Source: Pempheris klunzingeri (lineage: Eukaryota > Chordata > Actinopteri > Acropomatiformes > Pempheridae). Taken from it: a DNA stretch of 64,000 nt. Of this stretch, positions 35,030 through 61,653 are shown piece by piece (the first letter of the stretch is position 1; every line of letters starts with the position of its first letter). A program made the translations under genes and the position numbers. The notes beneath the pieces were generated by a model. That model searched no databases. It worked only from the letters and a program-made list of their open reading frames with translations, and was not told the origin of the DNA. The stretch is from assembly GCF_042242105.1 (NCBI RefSeq), contig NC_092012.1, positions 12,067,470-12,131,469 of the forward strand, in the 5' to 3' direction.

Positions 35030-37704
35030 TAAATACAAAAAAAAAAAAAATCTATTCAGGTTAACTTTGATTTTGTACAAAATGCAATTCTGTCCAAATT
35101 CTGAAAATGGCTTCTTTGGCTAAATGAGACTGGTTGGGATTTGACAGGCTTGGAGGTTGTAACAGAATTGCTTCTTTAGCTACAGGTGTGTATATTTGGG
35201 GAGAGGGTTGGGCAGCATCTTTCCTACTATAACTCCTAAGTGCCTCGCACAGTTAGCTGTTTGTGTCATAGTAGAGGTGCTTGTCTACATAAGAGGAAAT
35301 GCACTGTAGCACCATCTGTTTAAAAGTTTTTTTTTTTGTTTTGTTTTGTTTTCCATTTCTTGTCATCCAAATAATTTATTTTGTTTTACATTTTTGGTAA
35401 TGTACAACAAGCCTGTGGTCTCTGTTATTTTTCAGAAACAAGATTTCTGTGGCCTAGTTAATAGTGTTCAGTAGAGCAAGAGATTGAATGCCTTCGTACA
35501 AACTGTAAAGGCTGCTGATATTAACAAGAAACCACATGATGGAACTTTTGGGTCCCCCAGACGAACGCTTCATGTGAACCACTTGCTTTGCAGCCAAAAG
35601 ACGCGTAACGATTTGCTGTGGTTTGAACAAAATGATGCATTGTATCCTTCAGTGTATGACAGCACTGTCCTCCTCTGGTTTCACATGTTTTATTCACACT
35701 GTACATGCATGTCAGCTAAAACATTCCCAGTTTCTACGTGAAGTAGCTGTAGAAACACATCCCTGTAGGAAACCTGTTTGTCCAGTTAGGTCTTTTTTTT
35801 TTTTTTTTTTCCAGTTTCTTTCATCAGTGCCCATTCAAAACTACAACCTTTGCCTTCAATGTACAGCTGTCACAGTGGGCACCCAGCCTTCACAGGAATG
35901 CTCCTAATTAATTTGTGTGTCCTTAAGGGGTTGCTTAATTGTCTTATGTATTTTTTCTTTTAAAAAAAAAAAATGAAAACCATTATACTGTACCATATCA
36001 AATCATCTGTAATTATATTTATGGTTTCATGGCACCATAATCTAATCAACATGAATTAAGTGTACATTTCATCATTCTTAAGTCTGTATGCAAGGCCCTC
36101 CTTAATCCTATGGATAGTGTACATCGGTAGCTTTCACAGAATTAATGGCAAGTGTGAAGTGAGCATCTATTTGCTGTTGAAATAATGGCAAAAAAGGACA
36201 GCTGGAGCGAATTGGAACATGGAACCAAAGATGCATATTAGTCAGTATGTTCTGCTTTTATAGTTGGCAGTCATCCATAAGATTAACCAGTGGCCGTTTT
36301 TGACCTAGTCTGGCATGGAGCCATTCCAAACTTCAGACCTGCCTATGAACTTTTTTTTTTTTTTTTTTTATAACAGCCTTTAAAATGGTAGAAATGCCTT
36401 ACTCCACTCAACCATATCTGGGGTTTCAAGAGTCAAAGGAAAGAAAATACCATAATTGTGTACAGTAGTTTATGGTAAATTCGCTAAACTGGACTACAAA
36501 TAGAATTCAATTAGGGTTTAACTTAAGGGAATAACCACAAGACCATATTGGTGTACAGTCTACTTTATGCATGATTTTGATTTGTTGTCAAATTGATGTT
36601 ACACAACTGTTCTGGATTTATTTTTGATCAAAACGAAGCTCTTATTGTTTTTCTTTTTCTTTTTTTTCTTTTTTTTTGTCGTGACTGGGTGGAATGTGCA
36701 CCTGAGGGTCTGTTGCCGAAGTGGACGAAGCACAATTTAAAAGCAGCCAGGAGCAGTTCCGCCACATGTTGAAATAAGCACTTTTTCTCGGACACTTGTA
36801 TCAGTTCCCTCTTGGTACAGTTAAAAGAAACCGAATGCGTATGTCTCTTTTTTTTGCCTTGCCTTTTCAGAGCATTTAGTAATGAACCTAGAAGTGATCC
36901 TGCTCCATCGTTCACAGCGTCTGCATTTGCTGCTTAAGTTATGGAAGGTGCCCCTGGTGGTGAACTATGGAATAACCTCTCCCTTCTGGTGATATTGTAC
37001 ATTTAACACCAGTCCTCTAGAAATCATTGTCATTACACCTTTGCTAGGGATGTTTTGGGGACATCTTGAAGTAGATAAACCAAATAAATATCCATTCATT
37101 TTCAGGTTTGTCTTTTTTTGCCCATGAAATATTTGCATCCCACATAGGCATGTTTTGTTTTTTGTTGTCAGATATGTTTTTTTTTTTTCCCCCATAGACA
37201 CTTTCTGTTCAAAATCATTTTGAAATGTCACCATAACCTGACTGACCACAATATTTTCTTCATTTAACACGGCCACGGTTATTAAAATCTGTCATTTAGC
37301 TGAGTGGAATGAGGCGCTCTCATGCTGCTTGGTTTCAAAGTTGCACTTGCTCTTTGTAAAAAAAAAAATTGGATGTTGCTCCCAAGATTGAATAATGAAC
37401 AGACGTTATAACCTTTTGTACTCAGTTGAAAGCAACTGACCCTTCACATCCTAACTGAATTGCCTTCGACCACTATTGACAGTCTTCTCCTATATGAGAC
37501 TACGAGCTTCTGCTTCCAGTACTTTTGTATTCAGGATATCAAGACATTGTAAACACATGGCTGGCTGCATTTTTGTGTCCTGAATTAATTCAGAAGTTTG
37601 ATTGTATGACTTTAACACAGTTCTGTAGCCTCTAAGCTGCCATGTGGATTCTAGCTTCTTACGCCGACAAAGATAAGGAAAATGTTTATCAGACCCCTGG
37701 CTTC

Positions 37705-37710
37705 AATAAA
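37705..37710 (+). terminator. dync1li2: Poly(A) signal AATAAA, likely end of dync1li2
   Basis: A canonical hexamer with a T-rich and GT-containing downstream stretch (GGGTGAGTTTCACATTTTTTTT), as expected for a cleavage site near 37730. Confidence 0.55.
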
Positions 37711-37739
37711 ACCAAGAATCCAAACTTTGGGTGAGTTTC

Positions 37740-38800
37740 ACATTTTTTTTTTCCCCCGTTTGTTTATTGATTTTTTTCATGTCACGACAAAACACTGAAG
37801 GTTGTCAGAACAGTACACTTCGCCGCTAAAATGCCTCTGCAAACTCTAACTCTGCCCCCACGCTTGAGCACAAAACATTATGAGATGCTGTCATTACCGA
37901 TTAATGACAACTATGGTGCTGTTTGCTCAATTGAAAATAGAAATTTAAATGAGGGACGTTGTTTTCACTGCACTGTAACAAATGCATTCAGTTGATTTGT
38001 CAGTAAAACGGCGAACGAGCAGCACCACAGACTTAAAGTAGCTGTTCATACTGTAGTTGTAACAGTGTGCCGACAGCCAGAGGAAGTCTTTGTACTCATC
38101 AAATACCTTGAAAGCTTAAAGCATTATCATCCTAATGTGCTGTAATTGAATGTGTATTTTTCCACCAGAATAACAATGCATACAATTTCATACTCTCTTA
38201 AATCCTAAACAGATTATTTCTCAAATTTGAATTAACTCAATTATCAGTTTTTGTTTTTTTTTTATTGGCTGAGGCTTTGCAAGGGAAACATTTTGTGTGG
38301 GTGAGTCTGCACATTTTGATCAGTCATTAATCTTTGAGAATGCCTCTGAGGACTGAACTCTTCCTCTGAAAATGCTGAAAAGCCGCTGGCAGTATAAACA
38401 GAGAGCTGCACTCCTTCATTAAAAAGTAATAGCTGCTTGGATGCAACATTCAGGTATCAGATTGACTTTTCCTAGCACCCCCCCTGCCATCTGAAATCAC
38501 ATGGACAACCTTTTTAATACCACTAGCTACCATAGGAGGGCACTAAGAAACAGGGAGACAATTCTAAATCAGGCCTGTCCCTGAATTGTGAAAGTTTACT
38601 TGACATGACATCAGATAAAATCACACCTGCTCCACCAAAAATAGCTCTAAACTGCAACACCAGCTTGATTCCTGCTGCTCTACTTGTCATCTAAACTCCA
38701 GTCTCCAGTTTTAAGAACTTTGTGGGGACCATCATGCCAGAATATCACATTTTTCTCCTCAAATTTTAAGAGTGATGATTGGCTTTAACAGATGAGCACC
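37740..38800. other. Intergenic DNA between dync1li2 and cmtm4
   Basis: AT-rich unique sequence without a supported gene. The two genes lie in the same direction about 2 kb apart. Confidence 0.5.
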
Positions 38801-38899
38801 TCAAACGCGATTAGGGCGATCACAGTGATGGTGGCCACCGCGGAAGATAAAGTAGTCCTACAGTAAAAACTCCATCCACACTGTAAATCCTCTGGAGAA

Positions 38900-51555
<12,656 letters not shown>

Positions 51556-53970
51556 GGACCGTCAGACAATCAGATAGACTAAGGGAAAGCTACACTACCG
51601 GCAGCTGACTGAGATGGACGCTACTTCGCCTTCAGAACAGTATTTCATTCAAGTCCTGAGTGGAGGGGCCATCTCAAGCCAACCACACGCTTTTAACTTT
51701 TCATCACGACACCTCGGCTGTGCTTTCGGCCTGCATCGCCACTGAATAAATGTCCTCGTCGTAGCCACAGAGGAGCTCCGTGGGTGTGCTTATCAGGCAC
51801 CCTGGCTTCGGCGACAAGGCTCTGAAGCGAAGCGGTCGAGTCAGAACTGAAGGAATTCTCTGTAAAACTTATTTTTCATCCATGTATCTTTCCAAATCAG
51901 CGCAGAGGGTGGCTTCCATAAAGAGCCAAAAGAAAGCTGACTTCACTCCAACTGTGCACCAACTCCTGTTCTGGCGTAGGTGCTGACTGTGTGGAAAGTT
52001 TTAGCGTTTCACTGTGAATGAAGTCGAGTAAAAGAAAGTCAGCTTTTGTACAGTTTGCTTATTTCACACTGCTTTCTGTGAAGTCTGTGATGTGATGTGA
52101 TCATGGGTCCAGTAAGCCTCTGGACCAGCAACGTACAGCAACCTGCAACGCGACATGACTTCACTGTTGTTTCTTACTGACATCAGCCTGCGAGCAGGGC
52201 TGACATTAGATATTTTAATCTAAAGATTTCACATGCTGACGGCACAGTTTGTCTCTCCTTTGTCTCGACTTTACAAATGCCTTTTGTGACCTTTAGCAAC
52301 TATCAAGATGTTTCCCGCCAGCAATTATACGGTAACAGTACAGGGTCAGTCTTAACTGCAATAAAGACGGGCAGCACGAGGAAAGGCGAACATTTTGAAA
52401 TTAGTGAAGAAGATTTATTTCTTTGCAGCACAAGTGCACCCAGTGGGTTAAACACAATTACGAAACACTTTCCAAGAAAAATATTCGCACTAGCATTCCT
52501 AACAGGTCTGTGTTACGTCAACACTGTGAACCAGGAGCAGTCTCTATCAGGCGACGATAAGGTAATTGGTATTTTGTTGCTTTTGCACAGATCCAAGGCT
52601 ACAAGTGATAAAAATGTTGACGGTACATCAGTGAGATTCATTTTGGAACAAACATCAGTAGGTGACCTGGTCAAAATCAGCGCTCTCAGCCTATACACTC
52701 TCTCAGGTATTAACACACTCCTTTCAACCTTTCATTCTTAGAAAAAAAAAGTTTGAAATGATATCACAGGGTGCCTCGACCTGAACGCTGTATTTCTTAA
52801 TGCCTTCCTAATTATTAAACACCATAAGACTATAATAGAGAATGGAATTGAATAATACTTTAAGTTAAGTGAAAATTAATTAAAAAATGAAGAGTGGAGA
52901 CTGGTGTGATGGATGTACGGTACATTTAGCATTACTACCACGGCCTTTGCTCTGCATTCGGTTGAATTAAAAAAGTCTGTGTATGTATCTACAGAATGTT
53001 ACCGCACACTTCATGTATTATGACATTCCTATCATAGGCTGTTATAAAGCTCACACACCCAGAGAGCAAAATACTTATCATTCCTTTAATGTTTTTGTGT
53101 TCGCCCACTGTGCTTGACAGGAGGCTTAAGCTTGAAAAAAAAAATCACATCATATCTGCTTTGAAGGCTCAATATTGTTGTAATGAATCTACACTACAGT
53201 TACACTTATGTGATTTGTTGTTTGAGGTCTCTTTATGTATATTAGGCTCGGGTGAGTTCGTGCAGGGTCTAAGTCGACTCTATGGCTCCATCTCCTGGTC
53301 GTCATTTAAAATGTATTCTTTGTGACTACGGTGGACCAGAAATGTATTTCACTGTGGGTTCAAATGAAAAATAAAAACTGTATGGCTTCTTAAGCAGCCT
53401 CTAAGGTTTCCATGCTATACAGTATGCTTGATTAATCAGGCTTTTCTCTCTCGTGTTCAGTAATTTACAACTGATATTTTTCCTGGTTTGGTGACCGAAG
53501 TAGTTTTATGAACAGACAATCATATTTGTTACTCTGTCTGTCACTTCCATTGATTGATTTGTTTCTGAGTGATGTAAAAATCTTCACACAAACATCTGTA
53601 CAGCAAACCTTGCAACACAATCATGTGAGCGCATTATGCTATTTGATGATATAAACTGTTAAACTGTCAAGCTGCAGCTCTCTATATTCAACTTAATGCT
53701 AAATATGTTATGAACCATTTGTATTTATGGGGAAGAGAGGAAGTGCTTTCCAGACTGTGCTGTGAACAGCAGCCACGACCAGTCAGACCGGACGACATTA
53801 GACGCGAGATGCTCTTCTGTAATTCTGTGTGCTTTGTGAATGATTACAACGAGATCTGCCTTGTACAGCACGGAGCCGTACTCAGCTGTATTTTTGTATT
53901 TAAAACATTCACAAAAGGCTTCACATCAGTTTATAGTGACAATTTAAATAAAGTGATTTGGACATTATTG
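51556..53970 (+). other. cmtm4: 3' UTR of cmtm4 with two candidate poly(A) signals
   Basis: AATAAA occurs at 53370-53375 and 53947-53952. The second is followed by a T-rich stretch near 53980-54010. A 154-codon open frame at 52277-52741 lies inside but shows no family resemblance and is probably chance. Confidence 0.45.
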
Positions 53971-53999
53971 AAAATAGCTCAGGTTTTTATTCAAACTTC

Positions 54000-56900
54000 T
54001 TTTTTTTTGCACAAAGGGTCAAACCAGTAAAAAAAAAAAAAGAGAAACTTTGTATTTGACTCACAGTAGTTCAGCAAGGGGCCTCTGTACTGTGTTCATC
54101 TTGATAGTAAGATTATTTTTAAACTGTGTATGCGTGGCACAGGGGTATGGTTGAGTTTTGATGCCACTGAAAACAACACATCTCCAGATCTGGTGAATGT
54201 TTCACATAAATTAATAAAATGTTCCTTTATGGGTGACAGTTTCACAAATTCTAAGGATGAACAAACCATTTTAAACCACATTGGATTGTTTGAGAAATAC
54301 ATTATCACAATGTTGACATTGACACGACTGTTTTTCTTACCTTGTGAAAAGTAAATTTTTTGGAGATACATGGTTTTCACAACACAGCGAAGACATAAAA
54401 CATCACACACTAATTAGCATCAGTCAAGGCTGATTCTTTTGCGTCTTTCGCACTGCAGATGTGTACGTGCACGTGTAGCTCTCAGATCCAGGAGCTTTTT
54501 CCTCAATTTTAGTCTTAAGTTTATTTATAACAGCTTTTGCATATTTCAGCATTTATTTAAGCACAGTTCAAACAAACTTTTATATAAATGAAGCCACAGA
54601 AGTAACAAACTATCAAAACTCTCCCATGAAGGCACAACAGTGAGTACTTATTTTATGTAACTGCAACTTTGGAAGTATTTTGTTTATTAATGCGCCGATT
54701 ACTCACGGCAGTTGAAATTCCACTTGGAAATTAGAGGACACTGATGGCAATTTTCAGTCATCCATTTTCAGTTCACAGTAGTGCTATAACACTCGTGTAG
54801 CGCAGTGCATACTACATAAACAGTCACTGTGGCATCTTAGTGCGTCTAATTTCTCAGTAGTAGCAGTGGGAGAACTGAAGAATCAAACATACATGCAGGA
54901 GACAAAAAAAAATGAATGAACAACCAAAATAGGCAAAGATACTTTTCCATACAAAAAAGATTCACATATAGGATATTTAGCATTTAACAAAAAAAAAAAG
55001 CAGTAAATGGCTTCAATGCACCTTTTTTCACACGTTAAGGTTGTAACAAGCAAACACAGCAGACAAGCTGGAACAAAAGAGTTTCAACACCGGGTTCATC
55101 GAATAGGTTTGAAAATTATAATCACTTTTGCTGCTTGGATTCAGAACTTGGAAAAAAACATCAAAAGTTGGACATGTAAACAATGTAATGGCCAAGAAAA
55201 GGTTGTCATGCAGTACAGCACAGGACCCAAAAGTAGCATTTAAAGCAGATAAGCAAACATTATCCTCAAATTATAAAAATACACTCTTGTAGAGTTAAGA
55301 CACGTGGATGGAGGTTGTAACCAGCCAACCTGCAACCAATCTGTTATCTGTTATATACTGTACATGCTTTTAATGCTGCAAATCGCTGATGCCCTACTTA
55401 CATGGTTCTCCCGTCCATCCATTTTTAAGTAGCGCTCCCATTTCTTCATTATTAGTACTCCAAAACATTTATTCACTAAGGATATTAATTTAGTGCTGTA
55501 ATTTAATGTCTGTAAATAGGGTCACAATACATGCCCAAAAGTCAATATTACTCATTACTTCAAATTTAGACATGTATAATGTAATAATAATATAATGAGA
55601 CCAAACAATGTCACAGCTTTATGATCACTTCAGCATCAGGTTGATAATTGCATTTAAATTGTTCCCAAATCATCTACAACACTGGATATGAGTTTGGTGG
55701 CGATAAACACAGAGCATTTTTATTCATTGTTCTATAAGCTACATGTAATGATCAGTCAGTGGGTAATTTAAACAGACTAACATATTTGACACATCAGTTT
55801 GGACTTGTTTCCTAAATGACAAACATGTGAAATACATTTCTACCTTTGGACAAATTCAGCTGAGGAGGATCTGCTTCCCCCTCTTTGTACATATTAGACT
55901 GCATGTTTGACAGCTACCAAGTGATGCACATAATAATCCAACAATTGATGTGACCTTGATGCGATTTTCTGTTTCTGTACACAGGAAATGTAACTGTGGC
56001 ATAATGAAACACAGCTCAGCAGTGGCCATTTCTCCTGCAAAGGTTTATCTTTGCGATCAAGCCTATCCGCAGGGGAAGATCATGTGGTCTCAGTCTGAAT
56101 CAGAGTCCGAAAACTCATCTAGAAAACAAAGGTGGAAAAACACCACTGGTATTAGAGTGAGGATTAGTTCACTGTGTCCGCTTTCTGTAGACCTGTTGCA
56201 TAAATAGGTAAAACTTTAACATGTGCAGTGACTTTCGATAAAGTAACAAATCAAAAATATAATGCACTTAGGACATTTCCATATTTTAAACAAAGAGACG
56301 TTATGATGGATTAAAATATGCGAGGCTGAGTCGTGGCATCGCAGAGAACAGCCTCGGGTTCTCTTTTCCTGAAACTAAACAAGTGCAAACTTTGACACAT
56401 TGTTGTTTAAATGTCTGGTTCACCTATATCACAAAAAGCATATTCATTTCCCCCTAGAGGAAGTCAGTCAGTGCAGATAGTTTCTCTGAAACTTGTTCTA
56501 CTGCCACAATGTGAAGGAGGTGAAAGTTTTCATTTGTGGCACTCAAAGAACTAAATACAAATTACAAAATAAGAACGAACAAAAAACGTTCTGCAGGGAC
56601 ACATCAAATGAAATTCCATCTCGGACACAGATATCTGAAAACCTGAGAAAACAAAAACCAAAACTATCTGCCTGGCTACATACTGCTAGAGGCAAATGAG
56701 GGAACATGTTTTTGGTAATTTGGATGGGCCAACCCTTTTCCTGTTTAAACCCAGAATAGGACAGAGGATTCTTACAGTATGAACATGTAAGAAAAATCTT
56801 AACATATCTGGCATAAAACAGCATGTACAATCCAATATACTTTTATAGATATGCACAACTACAATATTATATTTTACATATAAATGCTGACATTTGATAT

Positions 56901-57066
56901 ATGAGGTTTTGATGTATTGTTTCTTATATTATTAAGATGTTATGGAGCTCAAGACCCTATACTGAATTACTATGTATGTACAAAACTATTTCTGCTACAC
57001 ATCATTAGGACACTTTAATATGTGAAAAATAGATATTGGATCAAACTATGTCCATACATAGAAATG
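54000..57066 (-). other. Convergent gap between cmtm4 and cmtm3, probably including the cmtm3 3' UTR
   Basis: On the minus strand, no AATAAA was noticed within the first kilobase after the cmtm3 stop. Candidates appear near 55711, 55483, 54552 and 54522. The cmtm3 3' UTR may therefore be long and nearly meet that of cmtm4. No other gene was seen. Confidence 0.3.
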
Positions 57067-60000
57067 TCACTTAATATACATGTTCTTATTTGGCCATATT
57101 GGGGTATTACCTTGCTGTCTTGATGGCTCCTCATTGGACTCCCCTCCCTGCTTTAGGAAATTGGCCAGCTCATTAAAAATGAAGTAAAAATCTAAAGCGA
57201 AAACAATGGTGGCAACGAACCCAAATACCTGTGAAAAAGGAAGACATTTGATATCGATGAGCTGAAGCATTACTGGTGAATTAAGAGCTGAGATTGCATG
57301 TGGTACATAAATTATTAGGATATGATGAGATAGTTCAAAGTCAGCTTTACCCCAGCAGCTTTAGAGGAGCCGTCCACGTATCTGGACACTGAAATTATGG
57401 AGATGATGAAAAAGATGATGGAGGCGGTCACACATCTTATGAAATCCTTTAGAGAAAAGAAAGAAACGGCATGGCTCAGTGGGAAAAAAAAAAAATCAAA
57501 CTCTGTAAAACAATTTCCTTCTTTAAGCATTGGAAGATTCTCATGTACATCAGCAAGTATATCTGCTGCAATGTTTTGCATTTTATTTGAAAAATTGCTC
57601 TCACCATAAGCGGCCAGAGGAAGCCTTTAAACCTCTCGTTGAATTTGGTGGAGTAGGCGAACAACAAGAAGAGCGCAGCCAGGAACTCCACCAGGGGAAC
57701 CGTCACAAAGGCTGCTGCTATGGATGCCGCGAAACACACAAATGACACAAAGGACAGAGCCTACAGAGACAATTAGAAAATACAGAGAGAAAATAAGTGG
57801 AGCATGTACAGTATGATAACATGAATAAAAAGTTTAAGAGAGAGACCTTAAACAAAATCTATGTGCCCTTTTGTGACTGACAACTGAGAGACAATGAAGA
57901 AGGCACTCGTATTAGTCATATCATATTTTTGTACATATCTATCTATTTCTAAATGAACAGCTTGGGGATAAATTTAGATTTTTAATCCAACTGATGAATA
58001 AAATGAGGTTGAATCTTCTTTGATCGTCTCCCTTTAAGATCATGTTACACTCCCCCGAAGCTGTAAGCCTGTGTGAATTACAGCTACAGGCCCACTTCCT
58101 GTAAGGAGATACAGCTGTTAGAAGACCATGTTTATTCACACAGGCTTGTACTCCCGTTACATTGAATCCCTCTTGGTCTCTCTCTCACACACACAAGAAC
58201 ACACTTGTGCAGACACAAAGCTAGAATGATAACGAAAGACGTTAAAACGTGGCTGTGTGTGCAACAAAGTCATAAGTGGTTATGCTGCGAGTAAATGGGG
58301 CGCAAATAAAAGCAAGTCCAGACACTGTAATCTCTAACAGGCCCGGCCATCTTGTCTTTGTCTCAGTCAGTCATCCCACTCTGCCCTAAGGTTAGGAACT
58401 CCTCCTGACCGAACCCAAACTGCTGCAGCTGCTGTTCTTTAATAACGCTGCCATTTAGCAGCATCCTGTCAAGGATCCATAAGATTTCCCTGTAATAAGA
58501 CAACACCTAAACTGCAGCAGCTTCCCTCCTCTCCGTAGATCTTCAGGGCATGTTTGCTTATGGAGAACAAAGTCTGGGGATGACTGTGCTGCACTAAACA
58601 ACTGAGCTGGCACAGTTTCTTGTACTGTACACAATCTGGCAAAAACATCACAAACCCCATCAGTAAGGTCATTTATTTTTCACGTTGTTTAATGCCTGTA
58701 GAGTGAGACCTCTACCAGGCTGCAGTTACTGTTATTATAATTTTTTAGGTTTTCAGCGTGTCTATTAATCATTTAGTGTGTAAAAATAGTGGAAAATCTG
58801 TTAAAAAATATATTTTGAAGGGAGGTCAGATGGAAGAGAGCATGATGAGTTGATGAGCGAAAATGTATGAATCAAATAAGCATGAATTGAATGCGGCGAA
58901 GCTTGCTGTGGGCGCATATGTGGGCTTTTAAACGCACAAAAACATCATCCATCCTGACATCAGACACACGCGACGCACTGAGTTAACAATTCTGGCAGTC
59001 CTTAGTTTGTCAGTTTATACCATCTTGGGAGGAAGAACACTTGGCACACATTTACCCCTCCATGTACCCTTTATTAACAACTTGTTTACATTTTCTATCT
59101 GCTTTTTGCAGTACATCCAGAGTACACCGCATTCCTTATCGGGCCTGTTGCTGGCTGAGACTGTGAATCCTAATGAGCAATGCATGGTGGAGTGACACAC
59201 TGTGTATAATAATGCATGCTCAGCAGGATATGTGTCTGACTAATACTCCCAAGAATGGAAAAGCTGCAGGCTGCGCTCTCTTTGGACTCACATCTAGCAT
59301 TCGGGTTCAGTGACAGTGGGCTGATATAACACTGCCTGTAAGCTTTAAACTGTGTCAACAATACAACTGTGGGACTATATTACAGGAGGAATAGATTCAC
59401 AGCTACAGCGAGCAGGCTGCCCTACGGTGAATACCAGGAATGTAACCACAGTATATTAAAAGTAATTACACCAGGGTACTGTACTGTACACTAACAAAAA
59501 CAAACATATTCCCTTATTTTCATATAATGGTGTCTAAGCAGGAGGATAGTTTTGGTTTCGTTTGTCCAGGATTAGACATATTTGTCTCTGAGACTTTTTA
59601 CCCTCACTCAAATACAATAAGGGTGTTTTTTTTAATGGCAGCCATAGCAATGACAAATCACACAGGATTTAAAAGCACTGTCACACTTTTCAAAGGGACC
59701 ATTTCTTCTGTAACAGTAGTTCCAGTTACAGTTGGGCAATGTGATGTTATACTATGACACAATATAAATTTCTCAACCATCGGAGATTTCGGCATCTCAT
59801 CAATATGTGGATTGTTCAGAGCAGCAGCTGCACCGTTTCTGTAAATAAACAGAGAGCAATTTGCATGGCTCGATAGCACAATAGGTAAATGTGAAAAGTA
59901 CTTTTTCATAATTTAGTATTTGAACTGATCCTTTCAAGGTAAAAGATTAAAGTAGTTCAAGCACACAAACCACGGAGTATGATACATCAAATCCCACACC

Positions 60001-60361
60001 GCCTCACACTCTCACCGCACTCACACAGCAGGGTTTTCACCAGAAATTACACAAGCTGAGGTGGCAGAGCATGCATTCACTGTACGGACACTCGTCTCAT
60101 GATGCATTTAGTCAGCATGACCTAATAAGGCGTCGCACTTGTTTCAAATACATGTCATTTGCTGTGTGAAATAGTTTGATGTTTGTCAATTTTCTCAGAT
60201 TTTAGCCAAGGTGAGGTATCCCACCTCAACTCTATGTAAGTTTAAGCTCTCACAAGGCAGGACACACTCTGCTACTTACTGTTAGTAGAGGCCAATGGGT
60301 TTTAGCCCCGGGCTGAAGATCACAGTCACATTGTTGAGTGGCAGTCAAGAGGCTGTATTGT

Positions 60362-60399
<38 letters not shown>

Positions 60400-60641
60400 G
60401 TGATTGAGTGCAGGGGGGCTGTTGAGCTCTGCCTTCACACACAGTGAGGACTGTGCTCCAGGCTACATGTTATGGCAACAGACAGAGGGATGTGACTGTG
60501 GGGAAGATGACTGCTCTCTCACAGGCCAACATGAGCTGAATGCCACATGACACAAATGTGAGTTTCATGCTGCATTCACCTAACAAGAAGACCCTCTGGC
60601 AAGTAATGCTTGATGATGATGATGATGACCCCCCCCCCCCA

Positions 60642-60684
<43 letters not shown>

Positions 60685-61337
60685 CGATCACCACTAACAC
60701 AATCACACAGACAGTCTTTCAGTTCCTGGTTTGTTGAAATCCACTTGAAAAGCGTGTCAAGAAGTAACTCATCCACTGTTCCACTATGAACTAACGGTCC
60801 CTGCTTAAGTTATTCATGCACAAACTGACACAACACTGAGACTGAAATAAGTTTAGAGCGTCATTTAGCTTCATCACTGACAGTACAGAGGACTTTTACC
60901 AACAATACCATCATCAGTGTGTCCATAATCCTAGGTTTATTCCAAGTTTCAAACCTCATAGCCGCTGTAAAGCCTCACCCCTCCTCCCTTTACTAATGGA
61001 AACCTTGTGATGGAAACTGACTGGCCTATGTTCAAAATGACAGTCTGTTAAAGTTATTTCTTAATGTGGATTAAAGCAACACATTGATACAGCCGCCACA
61101 CATGCGGATAAAAGCATCCAAAACGCAGCGCGCTTGGACTTTTACGCGCATCGGGAGAAACAACGGCACATTAAGAGAGTTTCATTCGTCTCAGAAAGGA
61201 TTCCTCTGGTCACTTCTTACCACTTCAGCAATAAGCAGCATGCCTTTCCTTGAGGTGGCGAACTCTTTGCTCGGAAGAATAGAAAGTAGGACAGTCTGGC
61301 GCGGCCGATTCGAGTTGGGAGCCTCGATATCCCCCAT
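57067..61337 (-). CDS. cmtm3: CKLF-like MARVEL transmembrane domain protein 3, 4 coding exons, 176 aa
   Basis: Coding exons in transcript order are 61337-61221, 57760-57605, 57446-57351 and 57228-57067, all phase 0, with donors GTAAGA, GTGAGA and GTAAAG. The product is a four-helix MARVEL protein. Matches to vertebrate CMTM3 include a DF-RCVTA block opening exon 3, DG-SKAAG at its end, VFGF-ATIVFA-DFY-IFN and the FLKQG that begins the tail. Length is close to the roughly 182 aa of human CMTM3. Mammalian CMTM3 acts in endosomal traffic of receptors such as EGFR and cadherin; that role is inferred here. The start MGDIEAPN was chosen because the frame continues open upstream into low-quality sequence rich in Phe and Ser. 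Both neighbours are CMTM relatives: cmtm4 faces it tail to tail, and cklf lies upstream on the same strand. Confidence 0.92.
60359..60403. repeat. (TG)n microsatellite
   Basis: TG run with two single-base interruptions, inside cmtm3 intron 1. Confidence 0.95.
60611..60677. repeat. Compound repeat: (GAT)n, poly-C, (CA)n
   Basis: Six GAT-type units, then twelve C, then about 17 CA units with almost no spacer. Three different simple repeats abut. Confidence 0.95.
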
Positions 61338-61640
61338 GTTTTGTTTAAAAAAGAAAGAAAAAGGATTTATAACTCTCCTAAAACTTCTTTGGCACAAACT
61401 CCAGTAACGTAACGGACTCGAGGCAAAACAAAAAAATGAGATATGTGGAGGCGTGAGGCTTCTCGGAGGTGGAAACGGAAACAATGACAGCGCGGAAACG
61501 CAGCGCGAGTTCCCAAAAAAAAAAAAAAGGAGAGCAACATCTGCTTTCTCCAGATGTGTAATGCGATGCCCCCAGCTGCATACATCACAGCCCAGAGCCA
61601 CTCAGTGGAAATACCCCAGTCATGGTGTCTTAAGGCATAG
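61338..61640 (-). promoter_or_regulatory. cmtm3: Upstream region of cmtm3, abutting the 3' end of cklf
   Basis: Only about 570 bases separate the cklf stop from the cmtm3 start, and the better cklf poly(A) signal (61648-61653 on the minus strand) leaves about 300 bases. The cmtm3 promoter and 5' UTR must therefore lie here or overlap the cklf 3' UTR. CpG dinucleotides are enriched at 61400-61510. Confidence 0.4.
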
Positions 61641-61647
61641 AAAGATC

Positions 61648-61653
61648 TTTATT
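61648..61653 (-). terminator. cklf: Candidate poly(A) signal of cklf
   Basis: AATAAA on the minus strand about 260 bases after the stop codon. An earlier AATAAA at 61905-61910 overlaps the stop codon itself and would leave almost no 3' UTR. Confidence 0.5.

Larger units (their letters stand above)
34282..37730 (+). other. dync1li2: Long 3' UTR of dync1li2
   Basis: About 3.4 kb from the TGA to an AATAAA at 37705-37710, with only short chance frames between. It holds T-rich tracts at 35792-35810, 36351-36369 and near 35331. The human gene also has a long 3' UTR. An earlier AATAAA near 37083 could give a slightly shorter form. Confidence 0.6.
57761..61220 (-). other. cmtm3: Intron 1 of cmtm3
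   Basis: A 3.5-kb intron with TG and CA microsatellites (60359-60403, 60643-60677), a GAT run and a poly-C tract. No additional exon is supported. Confidence 0.75.

Noticed and set aside
60470-60737. Frames with poly-Ser, poly-Asp or poly-His runs
   Set aside because: Produced by the abutting GAT, C and CA simple repeats.
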